64,000 bases of DNA from Streptomyces durmitorensis (GCF_023498005.1 NZ_CP097289.1:496001-560000), one strand, 5' to 3'. Positions 16,991 to 26,467 are shown, counted from the first letter of the stretch. Notes: generated by a model not told the origin, from the letters alone. Numbers and translations are program-made.

Positions 16991-18298
16991 ATGCTCGCCG
17001 CCATGCCCCCATCGGTCCCCTCGCCCCCGCTCTCGGGAGACGAGTCTGCCCGCGGCCGCGGTGACGCCTGCCCCGGGACGCTGCGCCTGCACCGGGCGGA
17101 CGACGGGGCGCTGGCCCGCGTCCGCATCCCTGGCGGCGTACTCAGCGCGGGGCAGGCCGATGTGCTGCGGGACGCGGCGGAGCGGCTGGGAGATGGGGAG
17201 TTGCATCTCACATCGCGCGGCAATGTGCAGGTGCGCGGGCTGCCCGCGCACTGCGGCGGTGAACTGGCTTACCTGCTGGGCGAATCGGGGCTTTTGCCCT
17301 CCGAACGCCATGAGCGGGTGCGTAATGTGGTGGCCTCCCCGCTCGCGGGACTCGACGGCCGGGGCGAGGCGGACATCCGCCCGTGGCTCTCCGCCCTGGA
17401 CGAGCTGGTGTGCGCCAGTGACCGGGCCGCCGCTCTGTCCGGCCGGTTCCTGTTCGCCCTGGACGACGGCCGCGGCGACGTGGGGGCGCTCGGCGGGGAC
17501 GTGACCCTGACGGCGCGGGACGCGGACGAGGCGCTGCTGCGGATCGGACCGTCGCACGACGCCGTCCTCATGACGGCGGCGCAGGCACCGCGGGCCGCGC
17601 TCATCGCGGCCGAGACGTTCCTGGAGCAGGCGCCCGACGCCGGTGCGTGGCGGGTCACCGATCTGCCCGGCGGCATCGGCCCCCTCCTCGACGCGGTCCT
17701 GCACCGCCTGCGCCAGGCCGGACTCCAAGTCACTCGCACCACCGCGCCCCTCCCCCAGGATCCGGGCGGACCCGCCCTCGGCGTCGTGTCCGGCCCGCAC
17801 CGCACGGCCGCACTCTCCCTCGGCCTGCCCCTGGGAAGCGTCAGCGCGCCCCAGTGGCAGACGCTGGCGGACACCGCCCGCCACCATGGCAGCGGCGAGC
17901 TGCGGCTGACCCCCTGGCGCGGAGTCATCCTGCCCGGAGTCGAGCGGACAGCGGCCGCGCAACTCCTGGAGGAACTGGGGGCCGCCGGTCTCATCACCGG
18001 ACCCGACTCGCCCTGGACCGGAGTGGGGGCCTGCATCGGCAGGCCCGGCTGCGCCAAAGCTCTGGACGACGTACGCGCCACGGCGAAAGCCGCGTCGGGT
18101 CCCGGAGGGGCGCTGCCCGTGTACTGGTCCGGGTGCGAACGCCGGTGCGGACATCCGCACGGGGAGTGGATCGACGTCGTCGCCACTCCCGACGGACATC
18201 AGATCTCCCGCGTACGCGGCGAGAAACGGGACACGCCGGCGACCGTCCCCGGCAGCCCGGGCGCGCTCGCCGCCGCCGTGGCCGCGGCCCGCGGCTGA
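16991..18298 (+). CDS. cobG: Precorrin-3B synthase CobG
   Basis: A 435-residue protein of the nitrite/sulfite reductase fold. Two ferredoxin-like half-domains are visible. The cysteine ligands of the [4Fe-4S] cluster are in GACIGRPGCAKA and YWSGCERRCGHP near residues 345-392. CobG uses O2 to convert precorrin-3A to precorrin-3B, the ring-contraction trigger of the aerobic cobalamin route. The N-terminal HLTSRGNVQVRGL is typical of the sirohaem-reductase half. ATG 16991 or ATG 17003 could start the protein. It is divergent from cobN and followed by cobH on the same strand. Confidence 0.9.
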   Translation: MLAAMPPSVPSPPLSGDESARGRGDACPGTLRLHRADDGALARVRIPGGVLSAGQADVLRDAAERLGDGELHLTSRGNVQVRGLPAHCGGELAYLLGESGLLPSERHERVRNVVASPLAGLDGRGEADIRPWLSALDELVCASDRAAALSGRFLFALDDGRGDVGALGGDVTLTARDADEALLRIGPSHDAVLMTAAQAPRAALIAAETFLEQAPDAGAWRVTDLPGGIGPLLDAVLHRLRQAGLQVTRTTAPLPQDPGGPALGVVSGPHRTAALSLGLPLGSVSAPQWQTLADTARHHGSGELRLTPWRGVILPGVERTAAAQLLEELGAAGLITGPDSPWTGVGACIGRPGCAKALDDVRATAKAASGPGGALPVYWSGCERRCGHPHGEWIDVVATPDGHQISRVRGEKRDTPATVPGSPGALAAAVAAARG

Positions 18299-18370
18299 AC
18301 CACACATGAACACATGATCAACCCCGCAACACCCGACTGTTCCCTGCCCTATCAAGAGAGCGAACGCACT

Positions 18371-18997
18371 GTGCACCAGTACGAGAAGGACGGACCGGCG
18401 ATCTACCGCCAGTCCTTCGCCACGATCCGCGCGGAGGCGGATCTGTCGGGCCTGCCCGCCGACGTGAGCCAGGTCGCGGTCCGCATGATCCACGCCTGCG
18501 GCATGGTCGACCTCGTACGCGACCTCGCTTTCACCCCGGACGTGGTGGCCAGGGCCCGCGAGGCCCTGCGTGCGGGCGCCCCCATCCTGTGCGACGTGGC
18601 GATGGTCGCAAGCGGCGTCACCCGCAAGCGGCTGCCCGCCGACAACGACGTGGTGTGCACCCTGTCCGACCCGGCGGTGCCCGATCTGGCGGCCAAGCTC
18701 GGCACCACGCGCAGCGCCGCCGCCCTGGAGCTGTGGCGCGACCGGATGGAAGGCTCGGTCATAGCCGTCGGCAACGCGCCCACCGCCCTGTTCCGCCTGC
18801 TCGAAATGATCGAGGAGGGCGCGCCGCGCCCCGCCGCCGTCATCGGTGTGCCCGTCGGCTTCGTCGGCGCGATGGAGTCCAAGGACGCCCTGGCCGCGCA
18901 CCCGTCCGGCCTGGACCACATGATCGTGCGGGGCCGACGGGGCGGAAGCGCCATCGCGGCGGCCGCACTCAACGCGATCGCCAGCGAGGAAGAATGA
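18371..18997 (+). CDS. cobH: Precorrin-8X methylmutase CobH/CbiC
   Basis: A 208-residue enzyme that moves the methyl group from C-11 to C-12 to give hydrogenobyrinate. The catalytic histidine is in VRMIHACGM near residue 43, and family motifs such as [14 protein letters not shown] and [14 protein letters not shown] are present. GTG 18371 is chosen because the family starts at YEKDG and GAGAG lies ten bases upstream; an ATG 57 bases earlier is in frame. Its stop overlaps the start of the next gene (ATGA), so cobH and cobIJ are translationally coupled. Confidence 0.92.
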   Translation: MHQYEKDGPAIYRQSFATIRAEADLSGLPADVSQVAVRMIHACGMVDLVRDLAFTPDVVARAREALRAGAPILCDVAMVASGVTRKRLPADNDVVCTLSDPAVPDLAAKLGTTRSAAALELWRDRMEGSVIAVGNAPTALFRLLEMIEEGAPRPAAVIGVPVGFVGAMESKDALAAHPSGLDHMIVRGRRGGSAIAAAALNAIASEEE

Positions 18998-20505
18998 GCG
19001 TGAGCGAGCAGAACACAGGCCGGCTGTACGGCGTCGGGCTCGGCCCCGGCGATCCTTCCCTCATGACCCTGCGGGCGGTCGAAGTCATCGCGGAGGCCGA
19101 TGTCGTCGCCTATCACAGCGCCCGGCACGGACGGTCCATCGCGCGGTCCATCGCGGCCGAGCACCTGCGGGCCGACCACATCGAGGAAGCGCTGGTCTAC
19201 CCCCTCACGACGGAGACCACCGACCACCCCGGCGGCTACCGGGGCGCGATGGAGGGCTTCTACACCGAGGCCGCGGCCCGCCTCGCGGTGCACCTCGACG
19301 CCGGCCGCACGGTCGCCGTCCTCGCCGAGGGCGACCCGCTCTTCTACGGCTCGTACATGCACATGCACAAGCGGCTGGCCGACCGCTATCCCACCGAGGT
19401 GATCCCCGGTGTCACCTCCGTCAGCGCCGCGGCCGCCCGCCTCGGCACTCCGCTCGCCGAGGGCGAGGAGGTGCTCACCATCCTGCCCGGCACCCTGCCG
19501 GAGGAGGAGCTGACCGCGCGTCTGGCCGCCACGGACGCCGCCGTGGTGATGAAGCTGGGCCGCACCTTCCCCGCCGTGCGCCGCGCCTTCGAGGCCTCCG
19601 GGCGGCTGCCCGAGGCCCACTACGTCGAGCGCGCCACCATGGCGGGCGAGCGCATCGACGAGCTGGCCGCGGTCGACGCCGACTCGGTGCCGTACTTCGC
19701 CGTCGCTGTCCTGCCGAGCCGGATCGACGCCCCCCGGCCCGAGCGCGCCCCGGACGCGGGCGAAGTGGCCGTGGTCGGTACCGGTCCCGCCGGGCCGCTG
19801 TGGCTCACGCCCGAGACTCGCGGAGTGCTGGCCGCAGCCGACGACCTCGTCGGCTACACGACCTATCTGGACCGGGTGCCGGTCCGCCCGGGGCAGGTGC
19901 GCCACGGCTCCGACAACAAGGTCGAGTCGGAGCGCGCCGAGTTCGCCCTGGATCTCGCCCGGCGCGGCCGTCGCGTGGCCGTGGTCTCCGGCGGCGACCC
20001 TGGCGTCTTCGCCATGGCGACGGCCGTCCTTGAGGTGGCATCGCAGAAGCAGTACGCGGATCTGCCGGTGCGGGTGCTTCCGGGGGTGACGGCGGCGAAC
20101 GCGGCCGCCGCCCGCGCGGGCGCTCCGCTGGGACACGACTACGCCGCGATATCGCTCTCCGACCGGCTCAAGCCGTGGGAGGTCATCGCGCAGCGGCTGC
20201 AGGCGGCGGCCGGTGCGGACCTGGTGCTCGCGCTGTACAACCCCGGCTCCCGCAGCCGGACCTGGCAGGTCGGCAAGGCCCGCGACCTGCTGCTCGAGCA
20301 CCGCTCGCCCGACACGCCCGTGGTCCTCGGCCGCGACATCGGCGGACCGACCGAGAGCGTACGCACGGTGCGGCTCGCCGATCTCGACCCCGCCGAGGTC
20401 GACATGCGCACGATCCTGCTGGTGGGTTCCTCGCAGACCCGCTGGGAGCAGCGGGGCGACGGACAGCAGATCGTGTGGACGCCCCGCCGTTACCCGGAGG
20501 ACTAG
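18994..20505 (+). CDS. cobIJ: Fused CobI-CobJ: precorrin-2 C20- and precorrin-3B C17-methyltransferase
   Basis: A 503-residue fusion of two class III SAM-dependent methyltransferases. Residues about 8-240 are CobI-like ([16 protein letters not shown], then [12 protein letters not shown]). Residues about 248-500 are CobJ-like ([17 protein letters not shown], then [11 protein letters not shown] and [11 protein letters not shown]). The first half methylates C-20 of precorrin-2; the second methylates C-17 with ring contraction. Because CobG acts between these two steps, the fusion and the nearby cobG cover three consecutive reactions. It overlaps cobH by four bases. Fusions of these two enzymes are known in actinobacteria. 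Confidence 0.93.
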   Translation: MSVSEQNTGRLYGVGLGPGDPSLMTLRAVEVIAEADVVAYHSARHGRSIARSIAAEHLRADHIEEALVYPLTTETTDHPGGYRGAMEGFYTEAAARLAVHLDAGRTVAVLAEGDPLFYGSYMHMHKRLADRYPTEVIPGVTSVSAAAARLGTPLAEGEEVLTILPGTLPEEELTARLAATDAAVVMKLGRTFPAVRRAFEASGRLPEAHYVERATMAGERIDELAAVDADSVPYFAVAVLPSRIDAPRPERAPDAGEVAVVGTGPAGPLWLTPETRGVLAAADDLVGYTTYLDRVPVRPGQVRHGSDNKVESERAEFALDLARRGRRVAVVSGGDPGVFAMATAVLEVASQKQYADLPVRVLPGVTAANAAAARAGAPLGHDYAAISLSDRLKPWEVIAQRLQAAAGADLVLALYNPGSRSRTWQVGKARDLLLEHRSPDTPVVLGRDIGGPTESVRTVRLADLDPAEVDMRTILLVGSSQTRWEQRGDGQQIVWTPRRYPED

Positions 20506-20508
20506 CCT

Positions 20509-20527
20509 CCAGGTCTGCTAGACCTGG
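20509..20527. terminator. Compact hairpin between convergent cobIJ and cobK
   Basis: CCAGGTCT and AGACCTGG form a perfect eight-base stem around GCT. It lies between the cobIJ stop and the end of cobK, overlapping the cobK stop codon. Confidence 0.55.
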
Positions 20528-21273
20528 CTGCCGCCCTGGGCGCGCAGCCAGGTCAGGGCCTGCTCCGGGGTGCCCGCCACCGCCACGCCTTCGGGCACCG
20601 GCGGTCGGCGCACCACGACCACGGGGATCCGTGCTTCACGGGCCGCGGCGAGTTTGGGGGCGGTGGCGGCGCCGCCGCTGTCCTTCGTGACGACGACGTC
20701 GATGCGATGGCGGCGGATCAGCTCGCGCTCCCCCTCCAAGGTGAACGGGCCGCGGTCGAGCAGCACCTCCATGTGCGCGGGGTGCGGTGCCTCCGGGGCG
20801 TCCACCGAACGCATCAGGAACCACAGCTGGTCCAGTTCGGCGAAGGCCGCGAGACCCATGCGTCCCGTGGTGAGGAAGACCCGCTGCCCCAGCGCGGGCA
20901 GCGCCGTGGCCGCGTCGGCCAGGGAGCCGACCGTGTGCCAGGCGTCGCCCTCGCCCGGCACCCAGCCGGGCCGGCGCAGCGCGAGCAGGGGAACATGGGC
21001 GGCAGCGGCGGCAGCGGCCGCGTTGAAACTGATCGTCTCGGCGAAAGGATGGGTGGCATCGATGAGCGCGCTCACCTGGTGCGCACGCAGCCATGCGGCA
21101 AGCCCTTCGGCTCCGCCGAAGCCGCCCACGCGGACCTCGCCCGGCGGCAGCTTCGGGCTCGTGACGCGCCCGGCCAGTGAGCTGGTCACCCTCGCCGTGG
21201 CAGGCAGCGTGTCCACCAGGGCCTCGGCGAGGCGGCGGGCCTCCGTCGTCCCGCCAAGTACCAGTACGTGCAT
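20518..21273 (-). CDS. cobK: Precorrin-6A reductase CobK/CbiJ
   Basis: A 251-residue NADPH-dependent reductase of the CobK family, reducing the C18-C19 double bond of precorrin-6A. It starts MHVLVLGGTTEARRLA, the canonical N-terminal nucleotide-binding motif, and has ALIDATHPFAE near residue 78 and VVTKDSGGAAT near 200. ATG 21282 (three codons earlier) is the alternative. It is divergent from cbiD, whose ATG is at 21285, leaving essentially no spacer. Confidence 0.92.
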   Translation of the reverse strand: MHVLVLGGTTEARRLAEALVDTLPATARVTSSLAGRVTSPKLPPGEVRVGGFGGAEGLAAWLRAHQVSALIDATHPFAETISFNAAAAAAAAHVPLLALRRPGWVPGEGDAWHTVGSLADAATALPALGQRVFLTTGRMGLAAFAELDQLWFLMRSVDAPEAPHPAHMEVLLDRGPFTLEGERELIRRHRIDVVVTKDSGGAATAPKLAAAREARIPVVVVRRPPVPEGVAVAGTPEQALTWLRAQGGSQV

Positions 21274-21284
21274 CGGATCCATCC

Positions 21285-22400
21285 ATGGGTGAGGCGAAAG
21301 GCGGGCGCAGCGCCCAACTCAAGCACACCGGTCTGCGGCCCGGCTGGACGACCGGTGCCTGTGCGACCGCGGCCGCCACGGCCGCCTACACTGCCCTGCT
21401 CAGCGGCGACTTCCCCGACCCGGTGACCATCACCCTGCCCAAGGGCCAGACACCGGCCTTCGCCCTGGCGATCGAGGAGCTGGCCGAAGGCCGGGCGACA
21501 GCGGGGGTGGTCAAGGACGCGGGCGACGACCCCGACGTGACGCACGGCGCGCTGGTGCGGGCCACCGCGCGGCGGCTGCCGCCGGGTTCGGGTGTGGTCT
21601 TCAAGGCGGGGCCCGGCGTGGGCACGGTCACCCTGCCGGGGCTGCCTCTCGACGTCGGCGAGCCCGCGGTCAACCCCGTGCCGCGCCAGATGATCCGCGA
21701 CCATGTCGCGCGGGTCGCCGCGGAGCACGGGGGTTCGGGAGACGTCGAGATCACCGTCTCCGTGGACCACGGCGAGGAGATCGCCCGCTCCACCTGGAAC
21801 CCCCGGCTCGGCATCCTGGGCGGTCTGTCGATCCTGGGCACCACCGGCATCGTGGTGCCCTACTCCTGCTCGGCGTGGATCGACTCGATCCGCCGCGGCG
21901 TGGACGTGGCGCGCGCCGCCGGGCATACGCATGTGGCGGGCTGCACGGGTTCGACCTCGGAGAAGACCGTGGTGGCCGAGTACGGGATCCCGGAGATCGC
22001 CCTGCTTGACATGGGGGACTTCGCGGGCGCGGTGCTCAAGTACGTGCGGCGCCACCCGGTGGACCGCCTGACGGTGTGCGGCGGTTTCGCCAAGCTGTCG
22101 AAGCTCGCCGCCGGCCACCTCGACCTGCACTCGGGCCGCTCCCAGGTCGACAAGCCCTTCCTGGCCGCGCTGGCCCGCAAGGGCGGCGCGGACGAGGCCC
22201 TGGCGGCCGAGGTGGCGGGCGCCAACACGGGCCTCGCCGCGCTCCAGTTGTGCCAGGCCCGGGGTGTCCCGCTCGGGGACCTGGTGGCCGTGGCGGCGCG
22301 CGACGAGGCGCTGTCGGTGCTGCGGGGCGCGCCGGTCGCCGTGGATGTCATCTGCATCGACCGGGCGGGCACGGTCGTCGGGCGCAGCAGCGTGCGCTGA
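21285..22400 (+). CDS. cbiD: Cobalt-precorrin-5B C1-methyltransferase CbiD
   Basis: A 371-residue protein with the CbiD hallmarks GLRPGWTTGACATAAATAA near residues 14-32, DAGDDPDVTHG, NPRLGILGGLSILGTTGIV and GFAKLSKLAAGH. CbiD transfers the C-1 methyl group with loss of the C-20 unit; strictly aerobic pathways use CobF instead. Its presence beside the oxygen-dependent CobG shows a hybrid route. The start is ATG 21285, before GEAKGG. The ribosome binding site is not obvious, since the upstream sequence is the cobK start. Confidence 0.93.
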   Translation: MGEAKGGRSAQLKHTGLRPGWTTGACATAAATAAYTALLSGDFPDPVTITLPKGQTPAFALAIEELAEGRATAGVVKDAGDDPDVTHGALVRATARRLPPGSGVVFKAGPGVGTVTLPGLPLDVGEPAVNPVPRQMIRDHVARVAAEHGGSGDVEITVSVDHGEEIARSTWNPRLGILGGLSILGTTGIVVPYSCSAWIDSIRRGVDVARAAGHTHVAGCTGSTSEKTVVAEYGIPEIALLDMGDFAGAVLKYVRRHPVDRLTVCGGFAKLSKLAAGHLDLHSGRSQVDKPFLAALARKGGADEALAAEVAGANTGLAALQLCQARGVPLGDLVAVAARDEALSVLRGAPVAVDVICIDRAGTVVGRSSVR

Positions 22401-22434
22401 GCTCCGTAATGCCCGGCCCCCACCGGCCCGGAGC
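22401..22434. terminator. Weak hairpin between convergent cbiD and cobM
   Basis: GCTCCG and CGGAGC flank a GC-rich interior containing GGCC/GGCC. It fills the 36 bases between the two facing stop codons. The stem is short and broken, so this is a modest candidate. Confidence 0.35.
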
Positions 22435-22436
22435 CC

Positions 22437-23186
22437 TCAGCAGACGTGGCGGTCGCGGGCGGGCGAGTAGAGATGGCTGTCGCGGAACTGCTCGGCGCCC
22501 AACGTACGGCCCACCATGATGACGGCGGTACGGATCACACCCGCCGCCTTGACCTGCTCGGCGATCTCGTCGAGGGGCCCGCGCAGGATGAGCTCGTCGG
22601 GGCGCGAGGCCAGCGCCACGACCGCCGTGGGGCAGTCGGCCCCGTAGTGCGGCAGGAGTTCCTCCACCACGCGGTCCACGTACTTGGCGGCCAGGTGGAG
22701 CACGATCAGGGCGCCGCTGCGGCCCAGCGTGGCCAGGTCCTCGCCCTCGGGCATCGCGGTGGCCCGGTGGGCGATCCGGGTGAGGATGACGGTCTGGCCG
22801 ACGGTCGGCACCGTCAGCTCCCGCTTGAGCGCCGCCGCGGCTGCCGCGAACGCGGGCACGCCCGGCACCACTTCGTAGGGCACGCCCGCCTCGTCCAGGC
22901 GCCGCATCTGCTCGTTGACCGCGCTGAAGACGGACGGGTCGCCCGAGTGCAGCCGGGCCACGTCCTGGCCCCGCTCGTGCGCGGCGACGAGCTCGGCGGT
23001 GATCTGGTCGATGTCCAGCTGCGCGGTGTCGACCAGGCGGGCGTCGTCGGGGCACTCGGCGAGCAGTTCACGGGGCACCAGACTGCCGGCGTACAGGCAC
23101 ACCCCGCAGGCGGCGAGCGTGCGTGCGCCGCGCACCGTGATCAGGTCGGCCGCACCGGGGCCCGCGCCGATGAAGTAGACGGTCAT
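22437..23186 (-). CDS. cobM: Precorrin-4 C11-methyltransferase CobM/CbiF
   Basis: A 249-residue class III methyltransferase adding the C-11 methyl group of the corrin ring. Visible motifs are [20 protein letters not shown] at the N terminus, LHSGDPSVFSAVNEQMRRL near residue 82, and PGVPAFAAAAAALKREL. AGGAGA stands eight bases before the ATG at 23186. The ATGA overlap with cobL (stop at 23183-23185) couples the two genes. It runs towards cbiD, so C1- and C11-methylation enzymes sit tail to tail. Confidence 0.93.
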   Translation of the reverse strand: MTVYFIGAGPGAADLITVRGARTLAACGVCLYAGSLVPRELLAECPDDARLVDTAQLDIDQITAELVAAHERGQDVARLHSGDPSVFSAVNEQMRRLDEAGVPYEVVPGVPAFAAAAAALKRELTVPTVGQTVILTRIAHRATAMPEGEDLATLGRSGALIVLHLAAKYVDRVVEELLPHYGADCPTAVVALASRPDELILRGPLDEIAEQVKAAGVIRTAVIMVGRTLGAEQFRDSHLYSPARDRHVC

Positions 23187-24517
23187 CCGTTGTCTCCTGA
23201 GGGTTCTGCGGGGGCCTCTGCTGAGCGTTCCGCGGTGGGGTCGGTCGAAGGTTTGCGTACGGACCACTGGGTGACCGGCATCGCCTGGCGCCAGCCGGTG
23301 AAGCCGCCGACCGGCACGGCGTGCGCGACGGCGAGGCGGACCAGGTCACCGCCGTGCCGGCGGTATCGCTCGGCGAGCAGGGCCTCCGACTCCAGCGTGA
23401 CGGTGTTGGCGACCAGACGGCCGCCGGCGGGCAGCGCGTCCCAGCAGGCGTCGAGCAGTCCGGGCACGGTGAGACCGCCGCCGATGAACACGGCGTCGGG
23501 CGTGGGCAGTTCGGCCAGGCTCTCGGGCGCCTTGCCGCCGATCACGCGCAGGGCGGGCACCCCGAGGTGCGCGGCGTTGCGCTCGATGCGCTGCGCCCGT
23601 ACCGGATCGCGCTCCACGCTGATCGCCCGGCAGGAGGGGTGGGTGCGCATCCACTCGATGGCCACGGACCCCGAGCCGCCGCCGACGTCCCACAGGAGCT
23701 CGCCGGGCGCCGGCGCGAGGACGCCGAGCGTGGCGGCCCTGACGTGGCGCTTGGTGAGCTGCCCGTCGTGTTCGTACGCCTCGTCGGGCAGCCCGGGGAC
23801 GGCGCCGAGGCGCAGGGCGTCGGGAGCACGTCGGCATTCGACCGCGATGACGTTCAAGGGGTCACCCGGCGGATGCGCCCAGGTGTCCGCCGTGCCTTCC
23901 GCGTACGCCTCGTTCTCGCCACCGAGCTGTTCGAGGACGCGCATCAGGCTGGGTCCGAAGCCGTGTTCGCGCAAGTGCGTGGCGACGACGGCGGGCGTGG
24001 TGGCGTCAGCGCTCAGGACGAGCAGCCGACGGCCGTCGTGCAGGGCCGCGGCAAGACGGGCGGCGGGGCGCCCGACCAGGGTGACGACCTCGGTGTCCTC
24101 CACGGCCCAGCCGACGCGGGCGCAGGCGTAGGACACGGACGAGGGGTGCGGCACGATGCGCAGCCCGTCGGTGCCGAGGATCTCGGTCAGAGCGCGGCCG
24201 ATGCCGTAGAACATCGGGTCGCCGCTGGCCAGTACGGCGATCCTGCGGCCCGCGTGCTCGGCAAGCAGCCCGGGAACGGCGGGCCGCAGCGGCGAGGGCC
24301 ACGGCACGCGTTGCCCCGTGCATTCCGGTGGGAGCAGGCCCAGTTGACGCGGGGCGCCGATCAGGACCTGGGCCGCGGTGAGTTCCGTACGTGCCGCGTC
24401 GGGCAGTCCGGCCCACCCGTCGGCTCCGATGCCCACCACGCTCACGGCAGGCGGGGCGGGGGGTGCGGCGGGTGCGGGGGTCACGGACGGTACCTCGGTG
24501 TTCGGGGGCTGACGCAC
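23183..24517 (-). CDS. cobL: Precorrin-6Y C5,15-methyltransferase (decarboxylating) CobL/CbiET
   Basis: A 444-residue two-domain enzyme. The N-terminal half is a tetrapyrrole methylase of the CbiE type ([13 protein letters not shown], then [12 protein letters not shown] near residue 97). The C-terminal half is a CbiT-type Rossmann methyltransferase with decarboxylase activity ([18 protein letters not shown] near 275). Together they methylate C-5 and C-15 and remove the acetate carboxyl at C-12. GTG 24517 is the probable start; TAGAGT lies four bases upstream on the coding strand, so the transcript may be leaderless. It is divergent from tsaD. Confidence 0.93.
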   Translation of the reverse strand: MRQPPNTEVPSVTPAPAAPPAPPAVSVVGIGADGWAGLPDAARTELTAAQVLIGAPRQLGLLPPECTGQRVPWPSPLRPAVPGLLAEHAGRRIAVLASGDPMFYGIGRALTEILGTDGLRIVPHPSSVSYACARVGWAVEDTEVVTLVGRPAARLAAALHDGRRLLVLSADATTPAVVATHLREHGFGPSLMRVLEQLGGENEAYAEGTADTWAHPPGDPLNVIAVECRRAPDALRLGAVPGLPDEAYEHDGQLTKRHVRAATLGVLAPAPGELLWDVGGGSGSVAIEWMRTHPSCRAISVERDPVRAQRIERNAAHLGVPALRVIGGKAPESLAELPTPDAVFIGGGLTVPGLLDACWDALPAGGRLVANTVTLESEALLAERYRRHGGDLVRLAVAHAVPVGGFTGWRQAMPVTQWSVRKPSTDPTAERSAEAPAEPSGDNG

Positions 24518-24577
24518 CCGAACTCTACTGTCCGGCCCTGGCCGGACACCGGCCAGGTGGTCCTGGCCGTACCCTTA

Positions 24578-24594
24578 TTGCACATAGGTTGCAA
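24578..24594. promoter_or_regulatory. Inverted repeat in the cobL/tsaD divergent promoter region
   Basis: TTGCACATAGGTTGCAA: five-base arms TTGCA/TGCAA around seven bases. It is AT-rich against a GC-rich surround, 28 bases before the tsaD GTG and about 60 bases before cobL. It could be a regulator site or promoter element. No known regulator is assigned. Confidence 0.4.
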
Positions 24595-24621
24595 CAAGCC
24601 GGAAAGATCGGGAGTCGGGAC

Positions 24622-25689
24622 GTGGAGTCTCCAGTGGTCCTTGGCATCGAGTCCTCGTGCGACGAGACCGGTGCGGGTCTCGTGCGCGACGGACACCTGC
24701 TCGGACATGCGGTGGCGTCGAGCATGGACGAGCACGCGCGGTTCGGCGGGGTGGTGCCGGAGATCGCGGCGCGGGCGCACGTGCACTCCTTCACGCCCGT
24801 CGTCCGCGAGGCCCTGGACCGGGCCGGGCTGCGGATGGGCGACATCGGGGCGGTGGCCGTCACCACGGGCCCCGGTCTGTCGGGCGCGCTCCAGGTGGGC
24901 CTTGCCGGGGCCAAGACCCTGGCGTTCTCGCTCGGGGTGCCGCTGTACGGAGTGCACCACCTGGCCGGGCACGTCGCGGCCGACACCCTGGAGCACGGCC
25001 CGCTGCCGGACCCCTGCATGGTGCTGATCGTCTCCGGCGGGCACACCTCACTGCTGCTCGTACGGGATCTGGCGCGGGACCCGATCCTGCACCTGGGCGA
25101 CACCATCGACGACGCGGCGGGCGAGTGCTTCGACAAGGTGGCCCGGGTGTTCGGCCTTCCGTACCCGGGCGGCCCCGCCATCGACCGCACCGCGCGGCAG
25201 GGCGACCCGGACGCCGTGGCGTTCCCCCGGCCGCTGACCGGGCCACGGGACCCGCGCTACGACTTCTCCTTCTCCGGGCTCAAGACAGCTGCCGCACGCT
25301 GGGCCGAACAGCACCGGCTGCGCGACGAGGAGCTGCCGCTCGCGGACGGGGCGGCGTCGCTGCAGGAGGCCGTGGCCGACGTGCTCACGCGCAAGGCGGT
25401 GGCCGCCTGCCGCGAACACGGGGTGGGAACGCTGGTCGTGGTGGGGGGCGTGGCCGCCAACTCCCGTGTGCGGGCCCTGGCGGAGGAGCGCTGCCGGGCC
25501 GCCGGGATCGCGCTGCGGGTGCCGCCGTTGAAGCTGTGCACCGACAACGGCGCGATGATCGCGGCCGTCGGTGACCTGCTGGTCCGCGCGGGAGCCGAAC
25601 CCACCCCGCTGGACGTGTCCATCGACCCGTCCGCACCTCTGGAGTACGCGGCCCTGCACCCCGTGGCCCGCGCCGTCAAGGCCGCGTGA
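24622..25689 (+). CDS. tsaD: tRNA N6-adenosine threonylcarbamoyltransferase TsaD
   Basis: A 355-residue protein of the Kae1/TsaD family, which transfers threonylcarbamoyl to A37 of tRNAs reading ANN codons. N-terminal [16 protein letters not shown], the metal-binding motif [12 protein letters not shown] (two His near residues 47-51), HHLAGHVAA near 113, [10 protein letters not shown], and [10 protein letters not shown] in the C-terminal half are all canonical. GTG 24622 follows a GGGAG ribosome binding site. Partner genes tsaB, tsaE and rimI, normally clustered with tsaD in actinobacteria, are absent here, so this may be a second or relocated copy. Confidence 0.93.
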   Translation: MESPVVLGIESSCDETGAGLVRDGHLLGHAVASSMDEHARFGGVVPEIAARAHVHSFTPVVREALDRAGLRMGDIGAVAVTTGPGLSGALQVGLAGAKTLAFSLGVPLYGVHHLAGHVAADTLEHGPLPDPCMVLIVSGGHTSLLLVRDLARDPILHLGDTIDDAAGECFDKVARVFGLPYPGGPAIDRTARQGDPDAVAFPRPLTGPRDPRYDFSFSGLKTAAARWAEQHRLRDEELPLADGAASLQEAVADVLTRKAVAACREHGVGTLVVVGGVAANSRVRALAEERCRAAGIALRVPPLKLCTDNGAMIAAVGDLLVRAGAEPTPLDVSIDPSAPLEYAALHPVARAVKAA

Positions 25690-25773
25690 GGGCTGCTTGA
25701 GTCACCCTGGATCCGGCAGCGGGCGGCGGAGAGCCCAGCATCATGACGCACGGGGGCGCTCCGTCCAAATGCC

Positions 25774-25804
25774 CTTGTCCGGCTTCGCGGCATCGCACTA
25801 CGTT
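25774..25804 (+). promoter_or_regulatory. Probable promoter of the maleylpyruvate isomerase-type gene
   Basis: TTGTCC at about 25775 and TACGTT about 18 bases further on resemble -35 and -10 boxes. The -10 box ends about six bases before GTG 25811, as expected for a leaderless streptomycete transcript. Confidence 0.45.
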
Positions 25805-25810
25805 GGCGAG

Positions 25811-26467
25811 GTGGATCTCTTCTCGCGCTCTTGGGCGGCGTTGCGCGCGGCCGTCGCCGAACTCCCGGACGAGGACTTCGCGCGGCCCTCAGGCTGTACC
25901 GGCTGGCTCGTGCAGGACCTGGTCTGCCATCTGGTCGTCGACTCCCAGGACGTCCTGATCACCCTCGTGACGCCCGCCGACTCGGAGCCGACCCGCGACG
26001 CGCTGACCTACTGGGACATCACCGAGACGCCGCCGACCGGCGAGGACCCGCTCGACGCGCTGACCGTCCGGCTCGCCGCCGCCTACAAGGAGCCCTGGCT
26101 GCTCAAGTTCCACCTCGACGACGTGGGCTCCGCCGCAGGACGCGCCGCCGAACTCGCCGATCCCGGCGCCCGGGTGAGCACCCGCGACGAGGTCCTCACC
26201 ACGGGCGACTACCTCATGACGTACGTCATGGAGTGGACCCTGCACCACCTCGACCTGATCGCGCACCTCCCGCACGTGGCCGGTCCACCGGCGGAAGGGC
26301 TCGCCCGGAGCCGCGAGATGCTGGAGAAGATCGCAGGCACCGCGTTCCCCGCGTCGTTCTCCGACCAGGACGCGCTCCTCGTGGGCACCGGACGGCGCGC
26401 CCCGACCGAGGCGGAGCAGGCCGAACTGGGCGAGCTTGCCGCGAAACTCCCGTTCGTCCTCGGGTGA
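25811..26467 (+). CDS. Maleylpyruvate isomerase N-terminal domain / DinB-like protein
   Basis: A 218-residue helical-bundle protein of the mycothiol-dependent maleylpyruvate isomerase/DinB superfamily. It opens with SRSWAALRAAVAELPDEDFA and PSGCTGWLVQDLVCHLV (first metal-ligand His in CHLV), and has the second pair in EWTLHHLDLIAHL. Such proteins use mycothiol as a thiol cofactor, but most have no proven substrate. GTG 25811 is chosen because a promoter-like pair precedes it; ATG 25769 is in frame but would lie inside that promoter. It follows tsaD after about 120 bases and faces the fucosidase gene. Confidence 0.75.
   Translation: MDLFSRSWAALRAAVAELPDEDFARPSGCTGWLVQDLVCHLVVDSQDVLITLVTPADSEPTRDALTYWDITETPPTGEDPLDALTVRLAAAYKEPWLLKFHLDDVGSAAGRAAELADPGARVSTRDEVLTTGDYLMTYVMEWTLHHLDLIAHLPHVAGPPAEGLARSREMLEKIAGTAFPASFSDQDALLVGTGRRAPTEAEQAELGELAAKLPFVLG

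Noticed and set aside
17000..18919. Long minus-strand frames over cobG and cobH
   Set aside because: Cysteine motifs of CobG and the catalytic His motif of CobH are on the plus strand; the reverse frames are low-complexity.
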